From assembly GCF_905220365.1 (NCBI RefSeq), contig NC_061125.1, forward strand, positions 11,549,831-11,613,830: a DNA stretch of 64,000 bases. The letters run 5' to 3'. Both the position numbers and the translations under genes were made by a program. Below are positions 22,936 to 36,250 of the stretch, piece after piece; the first letter of the stretch is position 1, and each line of letters starts with the position of its first letter. Under the pieces are notes generated by a model. That model saw only the letters and a program-made list of their open reading frames with translations. It was not told the origin of the DNA and searched no databases. The stretch comes from Vanessa cardui. Its lineage: Eukaryota; Arthropoda; Insecta; Lepidoptera; Nymphalidae.

Positions 22936-24123
22936 AAATTTTACAATAAATACGATAGTAATAATAATAAAACAAAATATAGATAGAATATTATATATGT
23001 GCATGAGAATACACATTTATAATTATATATACATATATGATATAAAATAACAGCTTTTGTTGTTGAGAATGAAATTAAATATACAATTTACTGCTGTCCG
23101 TTACAAATAGGAAATGTTAATATTGTGACGTCAATGCGGTGCGACACCGCTACTAAGTTTATGGAAATATTTTATCCGGATATTATACATTTTTCTAGTT
23201 ATTATGAAAATAAATAAAAATATTTTTGCTACGAAACTTATTCATTAACATTACAATTATGAAATTTTTGTTTCAAAAACTATAATTAAACCTTTTTAAT
23301 GACGTTCTTTTTAAATTATATGACTCCATCTTTAGACTAGAAGGGCTTAAATACAGAGGAGAACGCCAGCCGAGATGGCCTTGTTCTTTTGAGAAGAGTT
23401 TCGTTGAGCTACAATACTTTGTAGTTAGTCATGAGAGCAAGTCAACGTATGCATGTATGCTATTGAAGGGATTTTAGTAAGTAACAAATCCATATATAGC
23501 CCATCTTCAAAAAGTTTTGCTGTAAATAAAGGGCACGCTTCCTCACCTCAGAAAGCGTGAAGCTGTTGGTCTGAATTATTTTCTATGAAATCGGATGCCA
23601 TACTATCAGATTAACAAAGCAAATACAACATCTTCAGCGTCTAGACATCGAGAATCAACCTTAATGTAAGTTCCTTATAATAATTAAATTGAATATGTTA
23701 TTACGTATTCGATCTCAATAAATCTGATATTATTGTTCAGTAGTTATCATAATTGCAACACTACCTCGAAATGTAACTCTTGATATTAACTAGCTATTTA
23801 ATGTACGGCAAGTAGCGATTATTCCTTTGAAATCTGTATTGATTATATTATTGCCGGGTAAACGATGTGGAGGCAATCAGCGTTCATGCAAGCATTAGGA
23901 ATGATTTGAGTATTATTTCATTATTTTTCTTTAGTGTGTCATTCGTAGCGGCTAGATGTATCAATTGTTATTGATTTGGAATATCCATTTGAAAGCAAGG
24001 AAGGAAGATTGACTTGTATCTCGTGATGATAAACGGCATGACGCTTTGCTAAGGCAGCAACGTCTTCGCGACCTCAATATTATATTTCCTTGCTATATAT
24101 TATTATAGTATTAAGTATATCGC
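22936..24123. other. Intergenic, no gene seen
   Basis: AT-rich sequence with no recognised elements. Confidence 0.45.
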
Positions 24124-24180
24124 CGACCTACATGGGGGAGTAGTGTGTACACCGATTTTCATGGGTACGCTAATCCTATA
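24124..24180 (+). repeat. Family D SINE head fragment
   Basis: GGAGTAGTGTGTACACCGAT then TTTTCATGGGTACGC match the first 50 bases of family D; the rest of the element is missing. Confidence 0.55.
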
Positions 24181-27088
24181 CCTCATTTATTAATTTAATT
24201 GCTTTATTTAGGTTAAAAAACCTAAATAAGTCAAATAATAATAACACATAACAAACGTCTTTTTATGTAGTTTTTTATTTCAAAATAAAGTATGTAAGTG
24301 CTTTCGAATGACTACAGAATACGAATTGGGATTCATAGGTAAACTGAAAATCATACAAAGGCGGCCTTACAACTTACCGTGGCTTGGCAACCTCTAATTA
24401 AGGATCAAAGAAGATTATCTTCAGTATGCACTTACTATCAACTGAATTAAAACAAAACAACTTGGTACATATATAAGTAATACATATATTTTATCTATAT
24501 GTAAGTAGATACATATTATTCGTTTGTAACGTCATCAATACACCCTCAATCTAATATATTTTGTCCTTTTCTCTTTGATGATACTAACTCACTCATCCTT
24601 TAAATTGAAACATAGTAATACAGCGTATAACATGCTACTTACATAGTACGAAATTAGGTTTGCATAAAAATGATTTAAAAATATGCATTAAATTAAGTTA
24701 TGCATTGTATTATACAAAAAAATATTTCTACAATCTGTACTGATCAATATACAAGTATGATGTAAATAAGTGTTTTTTTTTTAACTTAAATTTGGCACAT
24801 CTTTTTAACTATCTTTTGTATAAGTGTGGAGGTTTGTTGGTGCAGTATAGTGAAACTCACCATTTGTTCGACCAATAACGTAATTATTAAAAAAACCGAG
24901 TAAAAAAAGAGGTGTCAGCTAATTTTTCGATACTTGTGTTCCGCCGTACATTCGATATTTGTAAAATGTGCAAAAAATGTACTTATATTGTGATATGATC
25001 AAGATTTTTTACCATTTGCCTTTAAGCCTATAGCTTAAATGTTAATATAATTCTTATTCAAATAAACAGTTACAATTAAATAATATTTAATGTCTGCCTA
25101 CGTGCCTTAAAAAAATTGAGTTTATTTTTAAGAAGTAGCTATCGCATATAAAATAAATCATAATATTCATATGAATCTTAACAATCGATGCATCGAAATT
25201 TCAAAACGTTGGAATTATTCACGAACGAAAAGAGACTTTACATAAGTTTCTTCGAATCCCAGTTCTATTTCAGATAAGATATTTATGTTCTATTTTTAAA
25301 TCACTTTCAATTTGTACAATTAATTATATTTTGGATTCTTTTAGATCTTTAAATATATCGTAAAATAATAATAAACCTGGCTAGTATAAACAATATATTA
25401 TTCAAGTAAATTTTTGGTTGTATCATTGCTACAATTTCAAAGACTAATTAGAATTTATTTATATTAAAGGTTATAAAATTAAATAATAGTAATGAAAGCA
25501 GGCTTTACTTGAACTAATTATTATGATATATACTCGTTTTATTATTTCAATATCATAGAATATTATTTTAATATAAAACGAAGGTTAAATACGTGATTGA
25601 AAAGACAAACGTTTGAATTAAGTAATAAAGTTATGTATAGCTCTTCTATCTTTTTGTTGTTTTTTCGGCAGAAAATCAAATATAGAAAGGTATCGCACAT
25701 TTCTTTTCCAAATAATTACTGAAAATTTGAATTTGACAGCATGGAATACCAATGCTCCGAATTTTAATATTTTTTTCTTTTTTTTTTCAAATTTATTGAC
25801 GAAGGTCATCAATTGTAACCAAAAAAAAATTTAGAAGGCAGCGAAGACATGGATACAGAATTATTTATTTTTACTAACAATTAATATAAGAGTGTATCTA
25901 GCAACAGTAAGTTGGGGTTGAGTGTGCGTTAATATGCCAGTGCACTGCTGGTAATCGCGGGGGCACTCACTGCTTATAGAAGCATTGCTAATGGCTATCC
26001 AATTGATTTATGATTCTGATGCATGCAGTGTAAACCCGCTGTTTCCACCACATTTGATTTCCACATGCGCTACCGTATAAGTGATTTTACGCTTAGCTAC
26101 TTTCACGATGGAATTTTTATGGAATATTAATATTCTTAAACGGTGTCTTCTTTTGTATTTTATTTTATTTTGAAATACAAAGTCGAAAGTAGAAATGACG
26201 ATGCTAGTTTGAAATATTATGACATTTGATTAAATGTAACGATATAATAGTATATATCTTTTTTTTTTTAATCTTTAAAAATGAAAAGTAAGATATCTTT
26301 TTAGAATATTTTAGTCGTGTATTTATATATTGGAATTTAATTTCTTTATCAATTGAAATCACATATTCTTTAAGAAGATGTGTTGTGGTTTTATGTACCT
26401 ATTGTATATATGTATAGGTATACAGTATATACAATCTTTGTGTTACTCATATTCTATCAAATATTTAAAAGAAATTATTGTTATAATTATCACTGGGCTA
26501 ACTAATAATTGGGTTTTATTTGATTACGGATAAACAGTACTTATACCGGGTAATCACAAAATTACCTACGAAACTAGTAGTGATTTGAGCAGCGGTTTCG
26601 CGACACCAATTAGGTACCCTGGACACTAAAGGTCCAATGAGACTCGATTATCTGGCTCCGTTTTATTACCTCTGTGCCTCGAAACCTATTTGAGGGCATC
26701 ATACCAATCCTCTACACTCATTATAAGCAAATCGTTATTGTCTAGTACTTACGATGTTAATACAATTTCAATAATTTATTAAGATAAACGACAACACTGT
26801 ATATTATAAGATGTAGATGACGAAATAAACGGCAATATTATAAAGCCGAAATAATCCAGATCTAAATCGATATCCGCTTCTATAATCAAATTCCGCAGAC
26901 ATTTTTAACTTTGCCGTTTAGTAAATTAAAATCGTTTGTAAAAAATACATTAGTAGAAAAACCATATTATTCAATACATTTTATAGATGATAAAAAAGCG
27001 TGGAGATAATATCTGTTGACTTCCACGCAGGATATATTAATTTAAATAATTGTATTTAACTAACATGACTTTGTATGTTTAAATGTTA
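24181..27088. other. Intergenic, no gene seen
   Basis: About 2.9 kb, very AT-rich. The block 26570-26720 is more balanced but has no coding frame or family I know. Confidence 0.5.
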
Positions 27089-27232
27089 AAAAAGAGTAAC
27101 TACTGAGTTTCTTGCCGGTTCTTCTCGGTAGAATCTACTTTCCAAACCGGTGGTAGCTTCTCTTAATTGTAAAATGACGATTCAAAAGTGCTTGTAAAAG
27201 CCTACTTGAATAAAGTTTATTTTTGATTTGAT
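27089..27232 (+). repeat. Family C LINE 3' tail
   Basis: AAAGAGTAACTACTGAGTTT, TTGCCGGTTCTTCTCGGTAG and finally GAATAAAGTTTATTTTTGAT. It is nearly unbroken and close to the copy at 32074-32223, so probably young. The trailing GATTTGATTGA is the usual simple end. Confidence 0.8.
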
Positions 27233-27396
27233 TGATATTTCCGGGTTCAAATCCGAGCGCCATTAAATTTTAAAGTGTGTATTTTTTGCAACCTTTTTAA
27301 CTTTCAGAAATAGACAACAACGTAAGTCATATTGTCATATGCTAACGTAGGAAGAAATTCATTAAATCAAAATTCACCAGACCCAATTAAAGTAAC

Positions 27397-27450
27397 GTGG
27401 TGGAATATGTCCTTAGCCTAGTCTTCCACGGTAAGGAGGCTTATTCCAAC
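27397..27450 (+). repeat. Family A SINE tail fragment
   Basis: ACGTGGTGGAATATGTCC then GTAAGGAGGC resemble the SINE tail region only. Confidence 0.3.
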
Positions 27451-30269
27451 ATTGAGACCATATACCCGAACCAATAAACGATAATTAAATCACAAACTCA
27501 CGTACCCATTGATAATTTGATCGATTGAATTTTATTTCGATCTATATATAGGTATATATGGTATATATAAATATATATGAAATATAAATCTCTTAACGTA
27601 AATTGATAGATTTCCATCTAAAAAAAAATACATCCCAAGATACGAGTTCCATTTCGCTTTTTATGAGACTTTCTAGATTGAGTAAAAAGTTTTAGGTTTT
27701 TCTCGTGAAACATTTTTTTCTCGAAACAAAATGATCTCGAATATAAGTTGGCCTGAAAAAAAAACGAAATGGAGTTCCGTCGTTAGCTTCATGGGTGTAG
27801 TTTGACGAGCTAAAGTGGTAATATAAGTAAATAGTAAGTAGTAGATATAATATTGATAGTTACGAAATAATATTAGAAATGAAAAGTCAGCATTTTTAGA
27901 TACTCAACTCATCAATGTTACTGATTGCTGTATAACATATCTTCAATTCCCAGAGACATAAAACATTCTAAGTGAAGCAAAAAATCAAAATTGAATTATA
28001 ATATTGTAACTAGTACATGTAGTAATTCCAGAAAATGTTTAGAATAATTTGATAAGCAATTAATACATTTCCAAATGAGTAAACACGTGTTAGAACTATT
28101 TTAAAAAAGTACTATTTGTCTACTACGGTACACCAGCCGCAATAGTGTGACTCCTAGTGAAAACAAATGCTATAATATACCATAAAGGAAGCATGTATGT
28201 ATTCCCTAAATTGGTATTTGTATTCCAAAATGGCGGAGATTAAAGATTTAACATTTACTATTGACAGAAAATGAACCATCTAATCATATATAGACAACAT
28301 TGTTAATACTGACGCTCAAATTTTTAAGCGTAATAGCTCTTTTGGTAGGACTACAATTATTTTATAAAGAGCCTGGAATTTATTTTTATTATTCAATTGC
28401 AAATTATTAAAAGTATCACTCACGTCACTTACTTGAGCCTCAATGAGCCTCAAAATCGATGCCTATTAAATCTTATTCGGACTTACTTTTATTAATATAT
28501 TTGCTCAATAGAAGTGAATACCTAAAAATATTTTAAAAGCAGTTTACAAGCACCAATTTGTAAATACGTTGTGCGTATTTTTAATTGATAAAACAGTGTG
28601 TTGAAAAATAAATTTAGTTTTTAAAACGTATAAATATATCTTTTAAAATAAATAGATAAAAGTGAAAGTATCGGTTTTGATTCTGAGCCTACGTTTTGTG
28701 CTGCCTATCCACGCCTGGTAACTCTTTAAATGTAAGTTAAATTATAAACGTGTTCTAACAATTCTGCAGTCTCCTCATAAATTTGAAGCTGCAAATATAT
28801 TCACTGTTACGTAGCAGACTCATTGTATCGGAAATATAGCGGTTAATACGGCAAAGACTGTATTTGTATGGTATATCGTTCATATAGGCGATTTAACGTA
28901 CATAATTCATAATGCACAAATGTTACATCAACGGCAATAGTTTTTTGATGGTTTAGCAAATTTAATACTGGAACAACGGTCTGTGCTAATAAGCAATGCA
29001 AAGCGGTGTAGCCTTTGATTTACGAGCGAAACGCACGCGTTGGCAAACTATGTTCATGCAAACTATTCGTTTTGTGTGGGCGTTCCATTCGATTTGTTGT
29101 GATGAGGAGTTAATAACTTGTTTTGTTTTGATATTTGGATACATGTTAATTCCCATTGGAATTGCAATTTGTTATTGAGTTTGGGCCAATGTTCTCTATT
29201 CTGATATTATAGCTTTGTTGTATTGTATCCAATAGACCAACGTTTGATGATGTGTTGCATTTTGTTCTTTACTGACAATATTTTTAAAATTTAAAATGTA
29301 TTCGAAATAAGTTATAGTTAATATTAAACGAAATATTTTTTGTAGGTAGTGTGTGAAAATAAGCTAATTTAAACGTTTAAATAAATACATTATAAAAAGT
29401 TTACGAACACATTTGCGACTTTATTTAAACGCAAAGTACTTAAATGCGATTCCCGCAACCAAATGAAACATAATATCGTCTTTTCGTTGCGAATAAAGTA
29501 GAAATCCAATTAGCAAGGCTCACCGGTTGCATTCAACGCTGTGCGGTGCAATTTGAACGCACTGCTTTCAAATACCGACAGAAGCTTTACAGCATTGAAT
29601 TGCGACCAGCGATAAAACTGTTATAGATCGATTCCACCAGGTTAAGAATTAAATGGGTCGTAAAAATTAATAGGTGTCTGTCGTTCGAATCGGCGGGGTA
29701 CAAGTGGAATGGCACTTCCCAGCTTATGACTGGCTTTGGAACTTTATGAAGGCTTTGTCAAACTTGACTTTTTGCGTCACGTGTTATAGACGGATGGATG
29801 TGAAATTGGATTCTTTTTATGGAATTATAACGTTAACTTTCGATCATATATATTTCTCGGGTACTCTTAAGATTCGTTTCATTCGTTTGAAGATTTTTTT
29901 TAAAGTTATAAAGTGAAAAGACTTGTCCTTAGGGTTTGCCGCTTGAGAACATCGCACGGATATTTTAAAACATTATTTTATATATTCAGAGTTGTATGAG
30001 GGAGGAATACATACCAGGCGCACATAGAAACGAGGAAACGTATCATAGTCAACCTTATGTTGTGTATTCATTGGACATCCTGCTGAGTCCTACACGCCTG
30101 GTAAGAGACTTTTGAAATGGTGAATGTTTTTCTGTACATTTTTGAACAAAGACTTACATGGAAAATCACTTTGTAAGAAGAATACTTAATATAATTTAGC
30201 ATAAATCAGAGCGAACAAAATTAATAAATATTATTTAAATAACTTAAAGCAAATATGTACACAGTTAAA
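27451..30269. other. Intergenic, candidate regulatory blocks
   Basis: No gene seen. The blocks 28780-29100 and 29400-29930 are unique and more balanced in composition than the AT-rich surroundings. Confidence 0.45.
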
Positions 30270-30392
30270 ATGTTGTTGAGTAAGTTCGAAGTTTCTCGAT
30301 GCTGGATCCTCTCGGTAGAATCTATGTTCCGAACAGTTAGTAGCTTTTTAAAATGTCCATTCAGAAGTACTTGTAAGACCGTTTTGAAAAAA
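30270..30392 (+). repeat. Family C LINE tail, degraded
   Basis: CTCTCGGTAGAATCTATGTT, then CATTCAGAAGTACTTGTAAG, match family C with many substitutions, indicating an older copy. Confidence 0.6.
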
Positions 30393-31231
30393 AATCCTCC
30401 GCCATAGATTACGGCCATAATGGCGATACTAGCCAGCTGGCTAATAGAACGGTATGCCCTGCAGTACCGTCTATGCACAAACAGAAGTGCACTCTCAACT
30501 AACTCACTGGTCCTTGGACCACCTCTAATCAGCTAATCAAACTAACAAAAGAGACAGTTACAAAAGGAAATAAATCACAATCACAAAGCAAATGAGAGTT
30601 ATTTAATATCGATGAGTACATATAACAAAAGTAAAGTTTTAAATTTATTTGAATACCATTTAACATTTAACCTTGAAGCATATATTATCCTTAATATTAA
30701 AATATAGGTTTTTTAAATTCGTTTTCGATTAATCGTAAGGTAAGTAGAATTAGTGACAAATTAAACGTATTCAATTCGTTATGCACATCCGAATGAATCA
30801 AAAATACCTGACGTACCTACGTAAATAAGAGAAAAAAGAAAACGGGCCGTGACAGCTCATGACGGCAAGGTACCGAAACAACAATGCCTTAATATTCCAA
30901 GATATAAAGTTCATTCGAAATAAGCTCCTATTACAATAGCCATAAGAAACATTTAAATCGTTGTCTTTAGGTGTAAATTATTCAAACGTAGCTCATCTGA
31001 CGATGCTTCGTTGACTCGGCTTTTTTATCGCGGTGAGGCTGTCCTTAAATTAAACGAAGGTATTTTCAGAAATACGATGTTATGAAACTGCGAATTAGAC
31101 TCGGAATTTCAAAGTTGGATTATATTTGAGGTTTATAAAGATTATGATTGCAGACATCAGCTTAGAAGGGATGAGTCGAGTAATCGTTAAAATTCTTCTT
31201 AACTGAAATATTTATTACAATATATCATTAA
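30393..31231. other. Intergenic, no gene seen
   Basis: No recognised repeat or coding frame. Confidence 0.45.
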
Positions 31232-31440
31232 TTAGCGCCCCGCTTCGGCTTCGCACGGCTGTAATAAATACTAAATAAACTATAGAATTTGTTTATTTAC
31301 GACATCACAACAAGCTTCTAAAAGTATCAGTGTTTCTTTACTATATTGTCCATGTATGTACTTTTTCCAAAAACCTATCTATTAAAAAAAACCGCATCAA
31401 AATCTCTTGAGTAGTTTTAAAAATTCAAGCATACATAGTG
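31232..31440 (+). repeat. Interspersed repeat, GCCCCGCTTCGGCTTCGCACGG type
   Basis: The left end GCCCCGCTTCGGCTTCGCAC and the right part CCGCATCAAAATCTCTTGAG, ending AAGCATACATAG, match a repeat common in insect genomes as I recall it. The classification is uncertain. Confidence 0.5.
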
Positions 31441-32029
31441 ATTACGTGTTATATGTTACTAGTTTTGAGCAATTATGTCTGTTTGGTTATCAATCTGACG
31501 TAGCCTTAAATTAGGATAACACATAATAAACAACAATTATATTGTTACATTAGTTGTATTACTTCGATTATTCTGTACATAAACAATTCATGTTGTCATA
31601 CAATCTGTACAGATACGAATAAAACAAAAGAAAAAAAGAATATGTCACTAATTTGAAATAGGCAGATACTATTCATAAAGTATAATTGGGTCAAATGAAA
31701 TCAATTTTAGTCGAGCAATACAACGGTAGACTCTATCATCAATTCCGTTCGAAGCGGTTCTAAGCTCCTTTTGAACTAATTACCTGTTATTACAGCACGT
31801 GTCATTATGTAAGCCATTATGAGTGGTTTATAATATAGGTTATAATCAACTGACGTCCATTTTTATTTTTGAAACGCTTAATTAGTTATTTTACTATTTA
31901 TTGTAATTGCATCGTTGATCTAATTACTAGTGAATAGAAATTTACTAAGGGACTGTTCGAATCCCGACTCGTTTCGTTAGGCTTATGACACATACACAGT
32001 AGCATCCCAGACTTTAGAAGTAATTACAC

Positions 32030-32073
32030 TGTTACACTTTGTGCTTAATTTGTGTTTAAAATTGATATGTGCT
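32030..32073 (+). repeat. Family A SINE, left piece of split copy
   Basis: GTGCTTAATTTGTGTTTAAA at 32041-32060 is the SINE body. It is interrupted at about 32073 by a family C tail and resumes at 32224. Confidence 0.6.
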
Positions 32074-32223
32074 GAAAAAGAGTAACGACTGAGTTTCATG
32101 CCGGTTCTTCTCGGTAGAATTACTTTCCAAATCGGTGGTAGCTTCACTTAATTGTAAAACGACGATTCAAAAGTGTTTGTGAAAGCCTACTTAAATAAAG
32201 TTTATTTTGATTTTTGATTTTTG
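32074..32223 (+). repeat. Family C LINE tail nested in a SINE
   Basis: A full tail from GAAAAAGAGTAACGACTGAG to TTTATTTTGATTTTTGATTT, inserted into the SINE body. Degenerate flanks (GATATGTGCT at the left, GATCTTATGTTC at the right) may be the target duplication, matching the normal SINE word ATCTCGTGCTC. Confidence 0.75.
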
Positions 32224-32393
32224 ATCTTATGTTCGGTGGCGAAGGGACCCATCGCGAGCAAACTTGCATGTGTCTTATTTCAAACAAATTCTACCACATG
32301 TGTATTCCACCAAGACGCATTGGAACAGCGTGGTGGAATATGTTACCTCAAATTCTTAAAGGGAGAGGAGGCCTTTAAGGCCTTCATTAATAA
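32224..32393 (+). repeat. Family A SINE, right piece of split copy
   Basis: Resumes with GTTCGGTGGCGAAGG and continues through CCACATGTGTATTCCACCAA and AGCGTGGTGGAATATGTT to GGGAGAGGAGGCCTTTAAGG. Confidence 0.75.
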
Positions 32394-32402
32394 TTGATTG
32401 TC

Positions 32403-32771
32403 AACTAGTATTTGTCATTTAAATAAAACTAGTTATAATGGATTTTAATCGCGTATATTAATCCAGTCTGTTGGATTTGGACTGCAAGACCTAAAGATAC
32501 AGTTAGTGCCTTCTGCGTGCAACCGGAACGTTACTCAAGATACCAATTGAGAAATCGTTGGCGGTAGTTGCAAATAATATTTTCTTTTGTTCTTCAAATA
32601 GACAAATGCCACCTTAGTCTACCCGTGACCACGAACGCTGTAAAGTGCTCGAAACATCGGGATGTCCAAAATAATTAATATACGCGATTAAAATCCGTTA
32701 TAACTAGTTTTATTTAAATGTGTAATAATCGCGAAAATTTAAGACAACATTATGTGAACTAGTATTTGTCA
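32403..32771. mobile_element. Inverted-arm element with perfect 15-bp target duplication
   Basis: AACTAGTATTTGTCA occurs at 32403-32417 and again at 32757-32771, bracketing a 339-bp insert. Inside, ATTTAAATAAAACTAGTTAT and the following bases (about 46 in all, 32417-32462) recur as an inverted copy near the right end (about 32674-32718) with two or so mismatches. The right part holds ACGAACGCTGTAAAGTGCTC, a word I recall from common lepidopteran repeats. A 15-bp duplication fits LINE-driven insertion, and the inverted left arm fits 5' inversion during reverse transcription. No ORF is present. Confidence 0.7.
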
Positions 32772-34584
32772 AATAGTAGTTCATTTAGAATTGGAGATGT
32801 ATCTTATACATCAGTAGTATCACTCTCTATCTGGCCAATACCTTTAATTTCGTATTTTTTTGTAAATTGTAATCAAGAATTATCTTTAATTTTCTCCCCA
32901 TCTGTGGTTGTAGCTCTTCAAAATAAGACCATAATCGATTTTGTATTTGCAGCTGTTCCATAATCACTGGGACAAAAATTCTTACGCTACTAAAATAAGA
33001 TTAAAAGACATTTTTTGTTTATGGTAAATATCTTTATCGCTTTTATACTTGAATGATAGCATCGATAAAAATTGGATATTTAACAAACAATAGGCTAAGC
33101 TAAACAAGTTTTAACACGTCATCAATCAACCATAGTTTGATGAATGGTGTGAGTTTGACATTAATGAATTTTTACGCCCGCATCTCATGCATTTGCCACG
33201 GTAATTACTTCTTCGAGTGGACGGAGATCGGTCGAGATTATTTTTTGTGAAAATAATTACATACAACGAGACGGCCACGATACGAAATGCAACGAATACT
33301 ATTCGATTTTTATACAAACGATTTCAGAGCTTTCCAAGTTTATCTTGTGATTTTATAAATTCAAATAGAAAATCAAATATTCTATTCCTACTGCATTGAA
33401 TATATGAATTTGAATTTTTTTTTATATTTTATTTAACGATAACATATTGCGCATATACTAATTGAATACATTGTAATTTAAAAATAAATAGTGAAGTTAT
33501 AATTTTTGCATATTGGCCAAAAATTTGTAAGTCATTGGTATAGACTTGATGTAGTATTTTAATAATTTTAATATTTTTGTCAATACGCAAAGCTTATAAT
33601 AGTATATGTTTATTCAATTAAAGTAGCATAACATTTTAGTTTAGCCATGGTATAAATATATTTATTTTATTTGCGATTTATCATTTTATACATTTTTTTT
33701 AAACGGACATATTTATGTTCGTGAAAACGTATACAAAAATAATATGCATTAGTATTAAGAGTGTGTTGTTTTAGCAAAGATAATTATTTCGTCTCATGAT
33801 CACTAAAAGTCTTTATTTGACCTACGCAGTATCGTATGAGTCGGTATTTCATTAAGTTAAAGTAATATAGAACACTTTAACGAGTTCTTTGAGATGATCC
33901 TGTCATAATACATGTTTTATTTTTCGAAAGTACTTAAGCGTAAAATGAACCTTTTAGCATCATTTTCTTTCTGCTTCATTATAATATAACTTGTCTTGAG
34001 TGAAGAGGAATTTCGGACCTTTAGTAATTAAACTCCCGCATTGATTAAATAATGAATAGTTTAAAAATAGTCGTGTAACACTTTTGACATATTTTATTTT
34101 TCTTAGTTGTAAAATAGTAATAAGTAAGTAAATGAGTGATTGTTGCTATGATAATTTAGTAAACATAAATTTATGTTAAGTTTAAGGGAAAATGTGGATA
34201 TTAGTATTATTTACAAATAATATTTAAAGTACTTCGAGATAACGTATTCGAATAATTATAAATTGTTTATAATCATATGTTATGGACAACTGAAATTTAA
34301 TAATGTAGAAAACAGTATTAATAATTCTTACTTTTTTATTACGAGATTCAGGTTTAATATAAAATGTATTTTGAACACTTTCCTATTTCTTATTTTTCGA
34401 ATATATTTTAAAATTTTAGAATAACTTTGACAGTTTCTTAGGTATATTTTGGAGTCGATCATCAACAATTGACTTAATAAATAAAATGTTTTGCTGTCTA
34501 AATTAAGGAAAAATATTAGTAATCACTTAACGTTAGAATTCGTTGAAATTCTTTACAAAAAGAAGACGTACAAAATATTTTACC
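32772..34584. other. Intergenic, no gene seen
   Basis: Very AT-rich from 33400 onward. A balanced patch at 33170-33310 gives opposing short ORFs but no motif. Confidence 0.45.
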
Positions 34585-34790
34585 CAGTGGTAGGGCTTTG
34601 TAGGCCCGGCCTGGTTACCACCCACTCATCATCAAGTGTTTCGGTTTGTAGGGTGAGTGAGCCAGTGTAACTACAGGCATAAGGGACATAACACCTTAAT
34701 TCCCAAGGTTGATTATTGGCACATTGTAGAAATAAGGGATGGTTATTATTACTGTGCCAATGTCCGTGATGGAGTGATGACTTAAAAAAA
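34585..34790 (+). repeat. Family B SINE-like repeat, partial
   Basis: CAGTGGTAGGGCTTTGTAGG, ACCACCCACTCATCATCAAG, GGGTGAGTGAGCCAGTGTAA and GTAGAAATAAGGGATGGTTA follow the family order. The middle GCCAAACAACAG part is deleted. Confidence 0.75.
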
Positions 34791-35270
34791 TATACTGAAA
34801 AACTACCATTTTCATTTTACATTTTACTGATTAATAATAGTTACATTTCATTATTTTTATTTATTAACTTTAAATTTATTAAAACTTACTTCTTATTCAC
34901 GACTAATTCGTAATAAGACGGGATCAAATTTGTGATTTCACAAGGCTGACTTATTTTTTTCCTTCGCATGCAGTCTATTGTAACAGCACTTCATTTCTTT
35001 TATCCCATATAATTCTTTGTCGAGAAAGTTGGACTTCAATGGCACTTAAGTTAGAACATAATACGCAATAGAGATTACGTTCAAAGAAATATGATCCTTT
35101 AAATTATCTTAATATAGTTTAATTTGCATACAAATGAGCCATTACGAGGTTAGTCCCGCGAAATTGCTCTTGTTATTATAACGTACGAGATCCGAAATAT
35201 ACAAATAATACGTTTACTACTTGTCATAAATATTACAAAAAGCTGATCCTCATGCTGGGCTAAGAGCTTC

Positions 35271-35572
35271 GCTTGGTGGTAGGGCTTTGTCCAAGCCCAT
35301 CTGGATAGGTTCCATGCACTCATCAGATATTCTGCAGTATTCCATCCGCCAAACAACAGTACTTGGTATGGTTGTGATCCGGTTTGAGGGGTGAGTGAGA
35401 TAGTTTAACTACAGGCACAAGATACATAACATCTCAGTTCCCACGGTTGGTGGTGCATTGGCAATGAAAGGAACGGTTGATGTTTCTTCCAGCGCCATTG
35501 TCTATTCACAACTGTGTCCACTTACCATCAGGTGGCCCATATGCTCGTCCGCCAAGCAATAGCATAAAAAAG
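35271..35572 (+). repeat. Family B SINE-like repeat, near full length
   Basis: Runs from TTGGTGGTAGGGCTTTGTCC through CCAAACAACAGTACTTGGTA to CCATCAGGTGGCCCATATGC and TCGTCCGCCAAGC, ending in an A-rich tail. It parallels 57221-57512 along its whole length. The word ATGCTGGGCTAAGAGCTTC just left of it (35252-35270) resembles a SINE A tail scrap. Confidence 0.8.
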
Positions 35573-35616
35573 CAACGTGATTTAGTGGACAAACGATGTA
35601 GCAGATTATCACGTGG

Positions 35617-35757
35617 TGCATGCAGGTTTTCAAATCGATATAACTCTTCATCGCCAAGGTTGAGAAACAAAAATTAAACACATAAAATGTCTCTGCTCTC
35701 CCGGGATTGATCTTTATATTTCGATAAGTATTAACCACTGTGCCACCTCGGTTCATC
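35617..35757 (-). repeat. Degraded tRNA-like SINE head
   Basis: TTAACCACTGTGCCACCTCG at the right end is a family A-like head in reverse, with CATGCAGGTTTTC at the left. The middle is too decayed to align by eye. Confidence 0.35.
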
Positions 35758-36107
35758 TGAATTTCCATTTAATACATTCATATTTATATATTTTTTAGTT
35801 TTATTTTTCAGACCAATAAATTGACTTTATTTTCGAAAGGTTCCAACGCATCAATTATTCTCTTGTTAAGCCGTAATCCTTTGTATTTTTTTACGTTCTG
35901 CTACGAAGCGATCCAGTGAAATAACAAGCACTACATGTGAGTAACTTTGTCACAAAAATGCACTATCCATTAAATTGTCAACTTGTTTTATTATTTATCA
36001 TTCAAAAAAGTAAAAATATTTTTGTAATGAAGTTCATATTTTATTCCTAACTTGTGTTATAGATGTGACAACGAGTTTTTATTCTATTTATTTGTTTTGT
36101 TTGTTAA

Positions 36108-36250
36108 GATTTAACGTCTAAACTACTCAACCGATCCTCATGAAATTTTTCATACTTGATGTGTGGGGTCCAAGAAGTTTGTAATTGTTAAGACAGTCAT
36201 TCTTACGCTTAAAGTGACCGTCGATATACTTTGAAAGTTTGGTTTTAATC
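36108..36250 (+). repeat. Interspersed repeat fragment (ACGTCTAAACTACTCAACCG type)
   Basis: The start ACGTCTAAACTACTCAACCG, followed by ATGAAATTTTTCATAC and GTGGGGTCC, matches a repeat I recall near insect transposon ends. Low certainty on class. Confidence 0.35.

Noticed and set aside
35150..35356. Minus-strand ORF of 68 residues with a GGWNTAEYLMSAWN-type peptide
   Set aside because: It is the antisense of family B; the same peptide pattern occurs at 57181-57366.
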